Source of the DNA: Formicarius rufipectus
Lineage: Eukaryota; Chordata; Aves; Passeriformes; Formicariidae
Direction: 5' to 3'
Assembly (NCBI GenBank): GCA_013399695.1
Contig: VXAU01006140.1
Span: forward strand, 62,198 to 126,197
DNA: 64,000 bases
In this document: positions 1 to 12,974 of the stretch, piece after piece
Layout of the letters: each line of letters begins with the position of its first letter
Numbering within the stretch: the first letter of the stretch is position 1
Position numbers and translations under genes: made by a program
The notes under the pieces: generated by a model
Told to the model about the DNA's origin: nothing
The model's database searches: none
Seen by the model: the letters and a program-made list of their open reading frames with translations, nothing else

Positions 1-1764
1 GATCTATCTGAACCCTTCCTCTGACAGTCTAAGCCCTGGTTGTCTTTCCCTCAGTGAAGTGTTACCTTCAAAAACTCTAATTTCTCAGGGATTAGTGTGT
101 GGACACTTAGAGCAAACAAAGGTAGTGTCAGGGTTCATACACAGGGCAGTAAGACGGGTGCCTGCCTGAACACATGCTCACATAGGGAACCCATGCACAT
201 TTGTAGGAAGGTGAAGGGAGAGGTACAAACTCAGCCTGTGGTAGTTCAAACACAGTGCAGGTTAAGACAGTCTTTAATAAACTGCTCCAGTTCCCTGAGC
301 ACGGGGAGGTCCAACATTGGTGTGAAGGGCACTTGGAAGAGTGCAGGGAGCTCTAAAAGAGCCCTGTAACATGGCCAGAAAGCCATGGGTGCCCAGGGGG
401 CAAGCCTGGATTCAGGACCCAGTGCTCGGAAATCTCTGGTTACCAGCAAAAGCATTTGAAAATAAATATAGACACAAATTAAAATGATACCATTTTTGAC
501 AAAGTAGACAGTAGTTGAAATATAATGAGGCACTGTAGAAAAATGCCCCTCCACCAAGCGAGCACTTGCTGGGTGGATTAACCAGCATTCCTTCTCCTCC
601 ATTGAGTGGTGTCACAAGCTAATAAATATTTCAGAATTGGCTGTATTCAATCCAGCCCTTGTCCCGGTTGACGTCTGTTCTCTCAGTTTTCAGAAGGAGA
701 CAGGTGCAGAAGGATGAAAAGGGATTTAATTACTAAACATCCCCTACTCCCAGAATCCAAACACATGCTGTACTGTACATATACACCACACCTACTGTAC
801 TCACAAGCACATATAATACTCATGCACACAGAGTCACACCTACTGCCCTCTGCCACACACTCTGACAGATCCACACTGCACACAGGTTGTGTTTGGGAGG
901 CAGAGGATTCACACTGCACTGCACCAGTGTGTTCTGGACATTGCATGTGGAGGGTATGTGTGTGCTGTAGCACATATTCCTCCTCTGGAGCCACACACCC
1001 ATTTACAGAAATGTGTGAAAGACAGAGATGGCTTTTTTGTGCCCTGCTTGTGGCCAGGCTCTAAAAGAATAAGAGTTGGCCCCAGCTATCCACCAGCAAA
1101 TATATTTTTTCCTTGTGCTGAATGTCACCATATAGTCCCTCACCTGCAGCAAGCACAATTATGAGTTCACACATGTGACTTATTTACTCCATTAATGGTT
1201 TTTATTGGACGCTTTGCTCTGAAACAAGAAGCTGGGCCTGAATCCCAACCTTTACATCTTCTGTTCATACAAGGCCAGATTTTCAGATGCTTTGCACCCA
1301 CAATTGAGGGTGTTTTTGAGAGCTCCCATGTAGACACCACATGGTAAGGTGGGCAAGTGATGGTGGATCCAGCAGGATCTGGATCACTGCTTTGGGGATG
1401 TTACCTTCTCTTCCAAAGACTTCCCTGCTCTTTGACAGGGAACTCTAGTGGCACTTCTCACAGTAATGATAGTCTTAGACTGGAAGTTGTGGGCAAATTT
1501 CAGTGTGAGAAACTGCACTCAACCTCTTTAAACCTTCCTGGCACTTTCAGCTGCAAGCAGGGTAGTCCTTCACTCCCTGTTCCAGGCTGTGCTGGCCTGG
1601 CTGTTCCTGTGGGCTGTTGAGCAGTTGTGCTCCACCACAGGGACAGCTGCGTGGCACAAAGGGCACTGGTAGGAGCATGGCCAAGTCACTGGAGCCTCGC
1701 TGGGGTCTGGGAGATAACAGCTCTTCCTCGGGTCTGACTCTTGCCAGTGGAAGAAGTCAGGTCA
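1..1764. other. Non-coding unique DNA
   Basis: No convincing gene is seen. Open frames are short and overlap on both strands without a recognisable product. The stretch 760-1000 is rich in CA/TG steps, with words such as tactgtac and cacac, and looks like an old decayed (CA)n-type tract. It explains the His/Thr/Cys-rich spurious frames there. Confidence 0.6.
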
Positions 1765-1945
1765 TTTTATTCCAGTTGCCTCAGTTTCATCATCTGTAAA
1801 ATGAGGCCAGTAATATGAACTTCTTTTGGAAAGGGATTTGAGATTTACTGAGCTAGCAGATACTTGTCTGAGCGGTCTGTTAGAGTGCTTTGAGATCTTT
1901 GAAGGACTCCTGAGTGTATCAGTGCAATATATTGCTGTTACCAAC
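1765..1945 (+). repeat. MIR-like ancient SINE remnant
   Basis: The block at 1774-1802 (tgcctcagtttcatcatctgtaaaatg, allowing for changes) is the diagnostic MIR core-side segment. It is followed at 1890-1945 by gagtgctttgagatcttt and a degenerate tail, an arrangement I associate with sauropsid MIR-like copies. The copy is diverged and has no coding capacity. The family was assigned from memory of the consensus; the precise subfamily is unknown. Confidence 0.7.
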
Positions 1946-4254
1946 TACTTTAGGCAGCAAAGAAAGGAATAGAGTTGAAGACAGGGAAAGTTGGGTGCTC
2001 CTTCAGTCCTTCTCCCACTGGAATTATATTGTTGATTCCCATCTAAGAAGGATCAGGACCTGTGAGTTCAAGTGACAGATAGTGACAAACATGAAGGAAA
2101 TCAAAAGTGATGGATGATGAAAGCAAATGGTTCTGTGTCTGGGCTAGAAGGGGTTTCCAGATAATGTATCACTCAGGTCAAATACAGAACACCATTGGCT
2201 TTAAAGTGAGGTAATTAGTGCATCAGAAAATTGGGGGAAATTATGTATGTTTTTAAGATGGGCTATTAAATCAAACCATGAATTATTGAAAAGGGAAACT
2301 GCTTTCTTTGTTTTATTTAAGTTAACCTTGAAGAGCAGAGAAAGAACATCAGGGTGATTTTTTTTCTGGGACACATGTTCTGTATAAGAGCACATGTGGT
2401 TGCAATATTGGGTCCCCCACTGCATCTCATACACTGCAGACACATGTTTATGTGCACATATGTGCATTTGTGCATATACACACACAGCAGAGCCTGTAAA
2501 TATTCCTGCTACATGTGCACAGGACATACATACATTTGTGTGCTTGTTATCTTTTATATACAAAGCTCCCTACATGCTCAGAGTAGAAGCAGTTAGACCT
2601 GGTATGTGTCACAAAAATAGTTGGAATAGTCTACTTAAATGCTGCACATAGAATGACATGTGATAAATATAGCCTGTTCCCACCGTGCTTACACCACTTG
2701 AAATACCTCCGCAGACTCATTTATAGATACACAAATATTTTATTAAAGTAATCTTAGGTTTCATATGCATCCCCAAATTGTAATCAAAAATTCACCCTAT
2801 TTTTACTCAAATATTTGTGCAAATGATACATACTGAGGAAATGTCCTGTGAAAGTTCCCACATGACCCCACGCTGAGATCTGTGGTAACTTGGAATTCTG
2901 AGCTTCCAAGCTTTGCCAGTGTGTCTGCACAAACCTGGTGCACTGTGTGTTTGCAGATACTCTGGTGGTGGGCACTGTCCACTCAGGGCAGAATTTTGGC
3001 TTTCCTTTGGCCATCTGTGGAATGATTCAAATGCTGAATTGTACATTCTCCATTTCACTGGAGGGTTTTAGGAAATTTCCATGGCACTCCATTTCCATTA
3101 AAATCTACAGGCTTCTCTGGAGGAGACGGTCTGTTCAGTTAAAAACAGGAGTGCTAATTAAGTTGATTCCACTGTAACTCTCATGGTTGGTTGACTCTAC
3201 TGTCTGCGTGACCATACGAGTGTTAATTTGATTTCATGTATAAAATGTGTTTGTTTCCCCAAACTGCTCAGTTGGTCTCTGATTCTCCCCATTCTTGTAG
3301 ACAGACTCAAGTTCTGGTGCAGGGAGACCTTCGTGGCCTCAGCATCACTTGATGGATTTGTACAGCATTGCTTATTACTTGGGGCTACCTCAAATTTGAG
3401 GAATCAGGGCTTAAAACTGCTCTCTGCTCTACCAGATTGCCCAGCAAAAGCACCCAAAGGAGCAGTTAATTTAAACAAGCAGATTCTCACCACTTCATAG
3501 GTGAAATAAAATTTTCCTGTAATTTGGGAAACATGAATAGAACTGCAGGAGTCCAAATGGGAAGCACTCATTTTTGGCACTGGGGCTTTCACTGGTGTGC
3601 TGCTGCTGGGGGAGTGGGGGCAAACTGGGCACTTTGGGAATGGCCTCTTCTCTTGCCTTTGGGAACACAGTTGCTCTTGAAAAGCCCTGAAACAGCCCAA
3701 ATCAAAGGTTTGTATCTGCACACTGGACACTGAGGTAAACGGATCTTTTTGGTTTGCTCTTTGCACCCATCCATCCTAATTATGACCCACATTCTACTTT
3801 GCAGCTGGGAATTGGGGTAGAATTTGTAACTCATTCGTGTGTGAATCAGGCTGCAGTGGAGATCATTCCTTTGATTTCGGGAATCAGGACAGGCCTGTGA
3901 ACTGCCCAAACTATTTGTGCTTAAATCAGGACTCTTTAGTATATATTTATGGTTTGTTTGCTTGGGGTTTTCCCCCACATTTACCACCCTTCCCAGAACA
4001 ACAATTTTGTGATACAATAATCTACAAATTTCTAGTAGGGATAACATGGAAAAAACTAAACACCTGGTCATTAATTTATTTGTAAAAAACCACCCATTTA
4101 AAACATTTGAGTTTCTTAAATGGGAATCTTCCATGGCACAAAAGTTTCCTGTCTGTGGAATGTTCTCTTTGGTTTCTTTTTACACCAGAAGGGACTGGAC
4201 ATCTCTTCTGTTTCTGTGTGAAAGAGATTGACCTTTATCAGGATGGAATTTGGA
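1946..4254. other. Non-coding unique DNA
   Basis: No supported gene. Overlapping frames near 3.4-4.1 kb on both strands have no recognisable domains. The region is moderately AT-rich and contains the TG/CA-rich tract listed separately. Confidence 0.6.
2384..2545. repeat. Degenerate TG/CA alternating tract
   Basis: Alternating purine-pyrimidine words (acatgtg, tatgtgcacatatgtgca, atacacacaca, acatgtgcac) recur through this interval. This is the pattern of a decayed (CA)n/(TG)n microsatellite. Such sequence can favour Z-DNA, but nothing shows that it does so here. Confidence 0.5.
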
Positions 4255-4592
4255 AATATTAAATTATGAAAACTCTGAGACTTGCAGAAATGTTCTTATG
4301 TAAAGGATAAGACTCAGAAAGTAGGAATTCAATTGCAAGAAATAATGGCCTTAAATTGCAGCAAGAAAGATTTAGGTTAGCCATTAGGAAAAACTTTTTT
4401 TATGATAAGGATAGTTAAACATTGGAATAGATTGTCTAGGTAGGTCGTACAATCCCCATCAAAAAAAAGACTTTAAGAACAGGCTGGGCAAACAAGAATG
4501 ATGTAGCTGTAGCTGGCCCTGCATAGAAGTGAGTGGCCAGAGTAAGTGACCTCTAGAGCTCCCTTCTAATCCTGTATTCCTATGATATTAAG
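4255..4592 (+). mobile_element. CR1-type LINE, 3' end fragment
   Basis: The segment carries the characteristic order of a CR1-like 3' end: a stretch on a gttagccattaggaaaaactttt theme, then gttaaacattggaatagattg, then taagaacaggctgggcaaac, then gtgacctctagagctcccttc, ending in a short cctatga-type terminus. CR1 elements are the dominant LINEs of birds and other sauropsids and are usually 5'-truncated, as here. Divergence is high, so this is an old insertion. Only the 3' untranslated part and perhaps a trace upstream remains, with no reverse-transcriptase frame. The left boundary is uncertain. Confidence 0.8.
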
Positions 4593-6160
4593 GGTCTCAG
4601 ATTTAGCATTGCTTGGGTTATAGCTAATACAGTGATGTGTGCAGTGGGATGGATAGTTGGATGTTGAGGACAGATATATCCTTTCTCACATTAACACTAG
4701 TCATGGTTATGGTCCATCTAAATTCCAGTGCATTGCTTAGAAAAATGTGCCCTTTAATTTCCCAATAAAACAGCTGGGTAAATTCTTCCACTTGCAGCTA
4801 AAGGAAAAAAAAAAAAAAAGAACACTTGAAATGAATTTTTAACACAGATTTGAGTGGGATTGCAGCAGGCGCTTCTGATCTGATAATTGCACTGGATCAG
4901 CCACAGTCGTCATCTTTTTTGCCATCAGAAATTCTGTGTGAGAGCTCAGTGCTGGGTTCAGCTCAATGCTCAGAGCTCAGTTCCCGGGCCGAGGGCTTAC
5001 AGCCTCACTGGTTATTTAATCCCTGCCCTGTACTGAAATTGCCCTAAAAAGCAGAGTAGCACCTACGACACAGAGCAAACCCAGCTCATGGGAAGTGATG
5101 TCCAACCCCTCTGCTGAAAAGCGGCACAGAGCTGAACCCAAAGGAGTAAGAGGGCAAACAACAGATGTCTGTCGTTCTGAACACAGACACTTCTTTTCCC
5201 TTGGACCTCTCTTTCCAAAGTGGGAGTACCTAGGAGCTGCTCTTTGGGCAGCCACCGACTTCACAGTGCCAGTGAATCTTTGGAAGGTTCTTCCCTCTCA
5301 CTGGAGTCTTTATGGACTGTTCAGAGGGGGGTTTGCAGCCTATTGAGGTTAATCTCTCTGTTCCCAGACAGAGGCACACTTGCCTAGATGGCAGTTCAGA
5401 GGCCACTGATTCACCCTCTGGGGCAGCCTTGTGTCCTTCCTTGGTTTTGAAAGATTCCAGCTAAAGTTCCCTGGGCAAAAGCTTTGGAACAGCCCTTGAA
5501 AGGGTATCAGAATACTACCTGAAATGTACTCCTCTTTTTTCCTTTAAGGCTATCCCAAACCCATTACACCACCTCAGTGTCTTTCCTAATTGACAGTAGA
5601 ACATGTTGGCTGGTATTGCTGTCAGTGCATCCTACTAGTGAGGCAGAGCTTGGATCAGCCAAAGAGTGCTTTTGTTGGCTTGGCATGGCTTAAATTAGTT
5701 TCTTGAGGGAAATCAGCTATCTTGGTAAAAGCACTTTGGTTCCTGTATCACTGCAGCTACACTACAGCTTTTTGCAGTGTAGAAATACAGTTAAAAAATC
5801 ATGGCCCTAATTGACATTACCATAAATAATTTCTAGCATAGGCCTGGCTCTGAGTGAATGGGGAAGTACAGCAAGAAAAGCCTCTGTGTTCTATTACCAA
5901 CTGCCCTAAGCCAAGTCTTGCCTCAAGATCCTCCCAGCTTTGCTCCTGCAGCTTCACAAGACAGACCTTGTGAGACTGGTACAATTCCCATCAGTTGGGA
6001 ATGCAGTGGTAGCCACAGAGGGAAATTTAGGCTGAAAACTCTGGCAATCCTGTGTTACTTCCCCATGATTTCCAGAGCACTTGTTTTTTTGCCTCAGCCT
6101 GCCAACACTTCCAATAAGACAGTTGTGCTACAAGATGAAAGGGCAAAGATTCTCTGTGCC
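4593..6160. other. Non-coding unique DNA
   Basis: No supported gene. It contains an A-run at 4805-4819. The sequence is otherwise unique-looking, with only short frames. Confidence 0.6.
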
Positions 6161-6164
6161 TTGC

Positions 6165-6217
6165 TCCCTGTTTTTTTTCCCCATCTTTTTTTTTCCTTTC
6201 CTTTTTTTTTTTTTTTG
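6165..6217. repeat. Pyrimidine (T/C) tract
   Basis: A nearly pure T/C stretch of about 50 bases, made of several T-runs separated by short C-runs. It gives a Lys-rich spurious frame on the minus strand. Simple low-complexity DNA. Confidence 0.8.
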
Positions 6218-6229
6218 TGCCATTCAGGA

Positions 6230-6400
6230 GAGCCATTGGCTGCTGCCTGAGATATCCTGAGAGATGCGGCAATTAATTTTCTTTTAATCAAGGTCGGATG
6301 AAGTAAATTGGTGCGGCTCTGCAGCCCCTCATTTTCTGTTTTTGCAGTGATGCAAAACAAATATGATCAAATTATGCTCCTTCTCACCTTATTGAATTAG
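6230..6400. promoter_or_regulatory. Candidate conserved non-coding element
   Basis: A compact stretch between low-complexity T/C DNA and ordinary sequence holds several clustered motifs: caattaatttt and tttaatca (homeodomain-type cores) and tcaaggtcg at 6288-6296 (close to the extended nuclear-receptor half-site bound by ERR/SF1-type receptors). It has no coding frame. Calling it regulatory is an inference from motif density; conservation could not be tested. Confidence 0.3.
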
Positions 6401-9400
6401 GAAGCGTGACTGATCCAGGAGAGCTGAGATGTTATATACTGTACCAATCCTCACCATCCCCCCTCCCTGACAGAGCCATCGGGAATCCTTCTGCAGGTTT
6501 TTTATTTCAAGTTCGGAGGGAAGTGTGGGAGTGGGTGTGGGTGGTGGGGAGAGAGTCCTATTTATTTTTCTTAGTCAGTGGGGTGAAGCTGTATATTTCA
6601 CCTTACAGTGGTGTGTGAGTAATCACAATAATCAGGTCCATCTGGGCTCAGGAATAAAATCTGACAGGAGGACAAAGATGTTAAAGAGCAGGCCTGCAAG
6701 GGGAAGGGCCAACAGCAGGTCTTCCCTGAGTGTCTGCCTGCTGTGGGCATTGCTGGGTCCCTGCTGAGCCTTCTGGGTCTTGGGGAGCTCTTTCCAGCTC
6801 TGCCCCTCACTTCTTCTGCAGCCTTGGGCACACCACCTTGTCCCTTGAGCCCCAGCTGCCTGGCCTGGCCAATACGGGGAATGACGTTTGCCATGAGATT
6901 GGCAAATGAAAAGCGTTTCAGTGTTACTTGCACTTTGTCAGCTCCTCAGGACTATTTGTGTTAGTTCATTGCTGCATGCCAGGGCAGAGAGAAAGAACAG
7001 AGGTACATGTTCACACACAGAGCTGTCTCATGGACGTTTTGCTTCTAGTTAGGCTGTCCATATAATCTAAACCAAATGTTATTCTGACGGACAGCATCTG
7101 TTTGCTCTTTGTATATGCAGAAACATTACAAATGCTGATTGATACCACTATGGACACACAAATTGCACAATATATATAGTCCTGTAATCCAGAGCTGGGA
7201 GGTCTCAGCATCCAGCAGGCTATTTATTTCAGGGGGTCTCTATGTGGGTAAGGGCTGCAGGACTAGGGCTGCCATGGTCAAACTTGTAATACCCTTGAGG
7301 AAATAAAACATGGACATGCAGTAGGAAAAATATATAATGGGTGGGGTAATGCATGTGCTCTTCTTCTCTGAAAGATACTCAAAGTGGTGGTTAACTTGAC
7401 CTAAAGGGATCCTTTCCAGGGTGATAATCACAGACATGGTCAGAGCAATCTCCTGGGAGGGAGAAAAGTATGTAAACCATCCTCCACCTGAAAGAAAAAT
7501 CAAGTGATGATCCAAATGTGAACCTTCCCTGAATGTGGGAAAGGACCCGGCCCATGAGAGGGTGGGTCAGCAGCAACAGGAATTTCAGGTGAGATCCCAC
7601 TGCACTGTGGACTAATACTCTGCACACAGCATGGTGGTCTCTGCAGAGTTAAACTCAGTTGGTTAAATGATCTCATCGATCCGTTTTGGCTTCAGAATTT
7701 ACAGTTTTATTTGAAAATACTTTCCTGGACATGTTGTATGATAACATGTTGTTTAACTTCAGGTTTGGATTTTTTTCCCTTCATTTTTTTTAGAGAGAGA
7801 GAATTGGAGAGAATGTACTGAGACTGTAGGTTTTAGTTTATAGATTTCTGGTGACCCTTCTCACCCTGACCCTTTTCCCCATCAGGTCAATCATGTTCAG
7901 ATTGTACGGCTTATTCTGCTTGATCAGAGCATGAAACCAACTCCAGACAAGGTTGATAAAAAGAAAGGGAAGTTTACAACATCTTTTTCTGTTCATTCAG
8001 TTTTCTACTCAAGCACAAACCGACATGTTGGTCTGTCCATCTGAAATGTTTTGTACTGCTGCTCATCAGTGTTGAATCTTAAATGGACTGGCAATAGTTG
8101 AGTGGAGCCTCATGAAGGATTGTCTCCCTGCCCCGGGGACAGAGAACTCCACTTGCTGAGGGGTTTGTTGCATTGGGTGAGAGCAGATCTGGGAAGATGA
8201 CTACGGTGAGGGTCTTCTTAGTTATGGGAGAACTGCTCAACCTCATCTCCATTATAGGGTGAAACGTAAAATAGAGGAGGTAGAAAAGAAGATTTCCACA
8301 GTAAAAAAACACAAAACAACAAAATCCTCTGAGAAAGTTCTCATCCTAGCAGGCTTAAAGACAGGACAAAGACACACAGGAGAAAGAAAACAAAACACAA
8401 AGATAATACTAAGGAACATTTTCTTTTCCACTTTCTTCATTTTTAACCACCCTTCTGTCCTTGTTCATTAATGCTGCAATGTTTTCCTTTCCTGGAGGAA
8501 CTGATGTTTTTCCTGTCCTGGAGACACTTCTCTGAGGTGTATGGCTCCTCACTCCAGTCAGTGTTAATCGAAGCTCTTCCCAGCAGGAGGAGGGGAAAAC
8601 TTGAAGTTCTCTTTGGTCTCTATAAAAATGCTGTTCCTTCAAAGGCTGTGGGTACAAAAAGGCTTTTGAAGCAAGTCTTTGTACCAAATTACAGACTAGA
8701 GCAGGACCCTGGCTGCAATTAATGACAATGCCGAGGGAAGGAAATACTTCTTGTTATATGGTCCAAGTTTAGGACACATCCAGCAGGATATAAACAGGAA
8801 CAAGGCCTTTGCTGGTAGAGGTTGGAGGGGCTCATCGTGGGATTGCACAGGCTATGTGCCTTATGACCCAAAATGTCTTCTTTATATCTTTTTACATGTA
8901 TCACTTCACAATATCAGTTGTTAACATCCATCACTGGCCCAGATATCTACTGACCTACTGATTTAAGCCACTGTAATTTCCTCCTACAGTGTTCAGTGCT
9001 CTGCTCCCATTACCTCCATATCCTCTGTCTTTTGGAGTCCTGAGTCTTTTTCTCTCTCACAAATTTCCCCCCTATTTCCTCACTTTTCCTCTTCTCCCTG
9101 TCACAGACAGATCCAATTCTTTCATGAGGCAGGGGGGAAACACAACCCACAGCACATGAACCCACCAGCTCAGCAGATTTTGCTTGGTACTGTTTTGGCA
9201 TCCAGTCCTGATTGTATTTCTGTGAATCACTGTGCCACTCGTGACCAGAGCTCCAAATGAAACTCCCCAGGAATTTTTATTGCTCCAAGAACAGTGAAAT
9301 AACAGTCTGAACTACCAATCACTGGAGCTGGCAGGATGGGGCTGTCAGGGGAGGGCTGGGCAGCACAGCTTTAATTGTCCTTTTCCCCCTCCCTTCCTTG

Positions 9401-10605
9401 ACAGTAGGAAAGGAACCCCAACTTACTTACAACTCTCCATCCTGTATTTTCTCCCAACAATTCAGATCCTATAATTTCTAGTTCCTGTGAAAAACATTCT
9501 TAAGTTTTGAAATATTGCTGTCTTTGTGGCTGAAAATAGTTGTTGAACTGCTCACTGAGAGTCTGATTGTTACAAATCATTAATAACATCCTTCACTTGG
9601 ATTAGATCTTAAAACTTTGTGTGAAACAGGGCAGGATCATTATTTCATTTTTAAAATGGTATGTATTTTCACAGACACACTAAGAGGTGGGATGTTGTGC
9701 CTAGGGGTAGAGACAAGCATAGAGCCTGGGTTTCTTGTCTCATTTTTTGGGACTACACCCTCATCACAAAAGATGGCAAAGGGTACTCCCAACCCTCCTA
9801 CAGCCAGATTTCACCAGAATGTAGAGCTGGCAGAGGGCACCAATGATACAAGCAGTGCAAGCAATGGAGAAATGCTGCTTTGAACAAGGCCACACTGGTA
9901 CAGATGCCACCAAGAGCTCTGGTGGTGTGGAAAGTTTGCAGCTGCTGCAGGCTGAGGCTCAGGCTCTTCCAGGTGAGAAATGCAGTAAGGAGGGATGGAA
10001 TGCCAGGAAACCAAGATCTGCTCTGTGCCAGCTGTGAGTCTCAGTGAAGAGCACAGCTCCCCTCATCTCTTCCAGAGCCAAAGCAGTGGCTCTCAGGGCT
10101 GTGATGGAGCTCTGCCACTCCACAGAGGGAAGGCAAAATAGCTGTGATAGGGGAGATTCCCAACAGGAAAATCAAAGAGTTAATGAAAGGTCTCCCTGAG
10201 GCAGACCCTTTCTGGTGAAGACCAGAGCTTAACTTGACTCACCTTGTTTTGTTCTCATCATTTATGTGACTGGGATAGGGAGGCTGCAGGGAAGAGGAGA
10301 GCTGGAAAGGACCAAGTCCCTCCTCCACATTTTTAACAGTGAGATTCTAGCTCAGTTTGGAGGTGGTGGCAGGAGAAAGAAGGCAGTGTTGGGGTAGGAT
10401 GTTCTTGGAAGCTGCTGAGGGAGAGTCAAAGGAAAAAGTGCTGCTTTTTGGGTGACTTTCATCACAGCAGAAGGGGTCCCACTGTTCTCACAGCCTTCTG
10501 CCCAGGAAGTTCCTCAACAAGCATCAGAGTGATCTGATGTTGTGTCGTGCTGTGGGTCCAGCTTCCCCTCCCAAGAGGAATGCCCTTCATTCCACACACA
10601 GGATT
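6401..10605. other. Non-coding unique DNA
   Basis: No supported gene. Frames of 60-92 codons overlap on both strands with no recognisable product. The part at about 7820-8090 is AT-rich, unique and of the texture seen in conserved non-coding DNA, but I see no decisive motif. Confidence 0.55.
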
Positions 10606-10607
10606 GT

Positions 10608-10770
10608 CTCTCGTCCCATTCAGAGTGGGCTCTGTGCCACTTTATACTTTGGAGGATCATTAGCAGAAATCATTAGCTATAATACAACCTCCCCCATAAA
10701 TCTCCCCTGCACCTGGATCATTTGTCCATGCCTAATTTCCATCTCCCTAATTTTATGATTTGTCCCTCAT
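10608..10770. promoter_or_regulatory. Candidate regulatory element with repeated homeodomain-type site
   Basis: The nonamer atcattagc occurs twice, at 10656-10664 and 10669-10677, 13 bases apart and in the same orientation. The flanks are AT-rich, with ctaattt and ccataaat words. TAATGA/TCATTA is a common homeodomain core, and paired sites at about one helical turn are typical of enhancers. No coding frame is credible here. The function is inferred. Confidence 0.3.
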
Positions 10771-12974
10771 TTGAGGAGAGTTCCTTCCATTAATTGTGTA
10801 GTAAGTGCTTCCAGATAAAGGGCTGAGGAGTTGACCCCATCTTGGAAAGACATGGTTTGGGCTTTTTTCCTGAAGGATAGAGTCCCTCTGAAATATTCTT
10901 GCTCCCCTTTCAGAGGGCATCACTCCAAATCTTAAAGGCACCACAGCAGCTTCCCATAGGGAAAATGCCTCATTCAGATAAATCCTGTTCACTGGAGGCG
11001 CTACAAGGCAGATGAAAGCAGCAAAGCTCAAGTCCAAGGTGTCCTCTGCCAGAGTTAGAAAAGTCTTGTAGGCATTATCTGTACAATTCAATTCAGACCA
11101 AGGAATAAACCTCTGCTTTCCCCCACCGGACTCCTGCTAATTATCATACTTCGCTTCCCCAAAGCAATTCTGTATCCTCCCACAAAAATCTCCTCTGCTG
11201 AACCATTTCATGTTGTGTTAGGCTGCACCAGAGATCCTCAGCCCATGTGATAATGAGCAGGGAGGGAATTGGTCGACTCAGCTGAAGAAGGGACTGAACA
11301 TCAGGCCAGCAGAGCTCTTTTTCCAGCTTTTCTGCAGACATTCTGGGTGGTCCAGAATAAGGCAGCTCTTTCTCTGTGCCTCTGTTGCCATCTAAATAAG
11401 ATGGTGCTACTAGCAGTAGGGTGCCTTGAGAGTTTAATTAATTAATTTGCAAACGCTGTGAGATCTTCTGATGAAATTCACTGCATCAGCACAAAGTCAT
11501 ATTTAATCTGTATTACATACTGAGATCCCAATAGCAGGAGCATCCCAAATGCACGGGAAAGCTGAACTGAAAAGAGGAGCAGCCAAACTTTCTGAGCACT
11601 TTGCTGAATAGTTTATGTCTCTGGAAAACAGGAACATTTTCTGAAAATGAAGCATTTGTCCTTGAACTTCTCAATATGCAAGAGTGTGAGGCAGCTGAAA
11701 CAGCTCACACGGGGACACACGCAACCCACCAGGGCACTCTCAGAGCTGAGTCTGACATGCTGGATCTGCTGTGCTGACTCTCTTTTGTTTCTCCCAGCCT
11801 CATCTCCTCCATCTTTCTCATGCTGGACATGGATGTTAGAAAATCCACTGAGATAAAGCTTGATCCAAAACTCAGTCAGAGAGTGCAAAAGCTTCCCTGC
11901 AACCACCAAGGCTGTATATGGTGCAGGAGGCAAAGCTGTTGGATTCTCGGCCCCTCTCTCTCTAACTATTGATTTTGTCATGAGGGGCTGTGTGTGACAT
12001 TCTTGCCCTGGTGCTCTTTCCCAAGTCTCTGTCCACTGCAGGGGCAGTACAAATGCAGAAGGGCGTAGGAGAGGACGGAGGCTCAGTCCTAGAAGCAGCT
12101 TGCACATTTTACAGGTAACATTATCTTTTATTGGCATCCTAAAAAGAATGTCAGGCACTAGAGAGAAGTGTTTTTTTTTTTTTAAGTTTCTGCTTCACTG
12201 CCATTCCGCTGCAAGATTTTTATCACATCTGTGATGCCAGCAGAGGCAGGCAGCACTCAGTGACACAACTGGCCATTCACAAGATTTCTGGAGACCTTTT
12301 GTCACATCCTCGGGAGCAAAGTGTGAAGGTCTCAACATAATTTCTGTTCTAAGGCTGGGAATACTCTGAGCCTGAGCAAGGCACAGGCCTTTCCAGATGA
12401 CTGTCCAGCCAAAAAGGGCTCTCTGCTAGGCAACCAGGCCTACTGAGAGAGGTCTTCCCATTGTTGTACAAGCTGAAACAACTTTTGTAGTAGTTCGATC
12501 AGACAGGTATTTCTAACAGTTGTCTAGGCCATGGAGTGTTCTTGCTCTCTCTGAAAGTCAGTAAAGACATTTCTGTTGCTGTCTGGGTCAGCATTTTCAG
12601 TAGCCAGGCACTGCTTTTTGACCCAAGTTACTTCTCAGAGTCCAGGTAACTCTTCTCATTGACTTATTTCATGTGATAGTTGACGTTGCTTCTTGTTTTC
12701 ACAGCCACTCAGTTCTCTCTGGTCAAAGTTTATGGTAAGATAAGACCTTTTAGAACAGTAGCATAAACTCTGCTACCAGTAGACTGGTCTTGCAGCCTGT
12801 CTTCTCTTCCCTTCCCACCTCTTGGTTTTCCTTATGCCTCCCTTAGAGTGGGCAATCAAAACACAAAACTACGATCCCTGCCTTTGTCAAATTCCCTGAA
12901 GAGCATGTTGGTCTGTGCTGTAAGGACAGTTGCACTGCTGCCACAGAAAGCAGGAGTGAGAAAGTCTGTCCCGG
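10771..12974. other. Non-coding unique DNA
   Basis: No supported gene. The sub-block 11434-11453 is a run of overlapping TTAAT words ending in atttgcaaa, an octamer-like POU half-site beside homeodomain cores. A 181-codon minus-strand frame at 11613-12158 has no recognisable domain. Confidence 0.55.

Noticed and set aside
6027..6360. Lys-rich minus-strand frames
   Set aside because: They are translations of the T/C tract at 6165-6217.
11613..12158. 181-codon minus-strand frame
   Set aside because: No recognisable domain, typical non-coding composition, and a plus-strand frame overlaps it.
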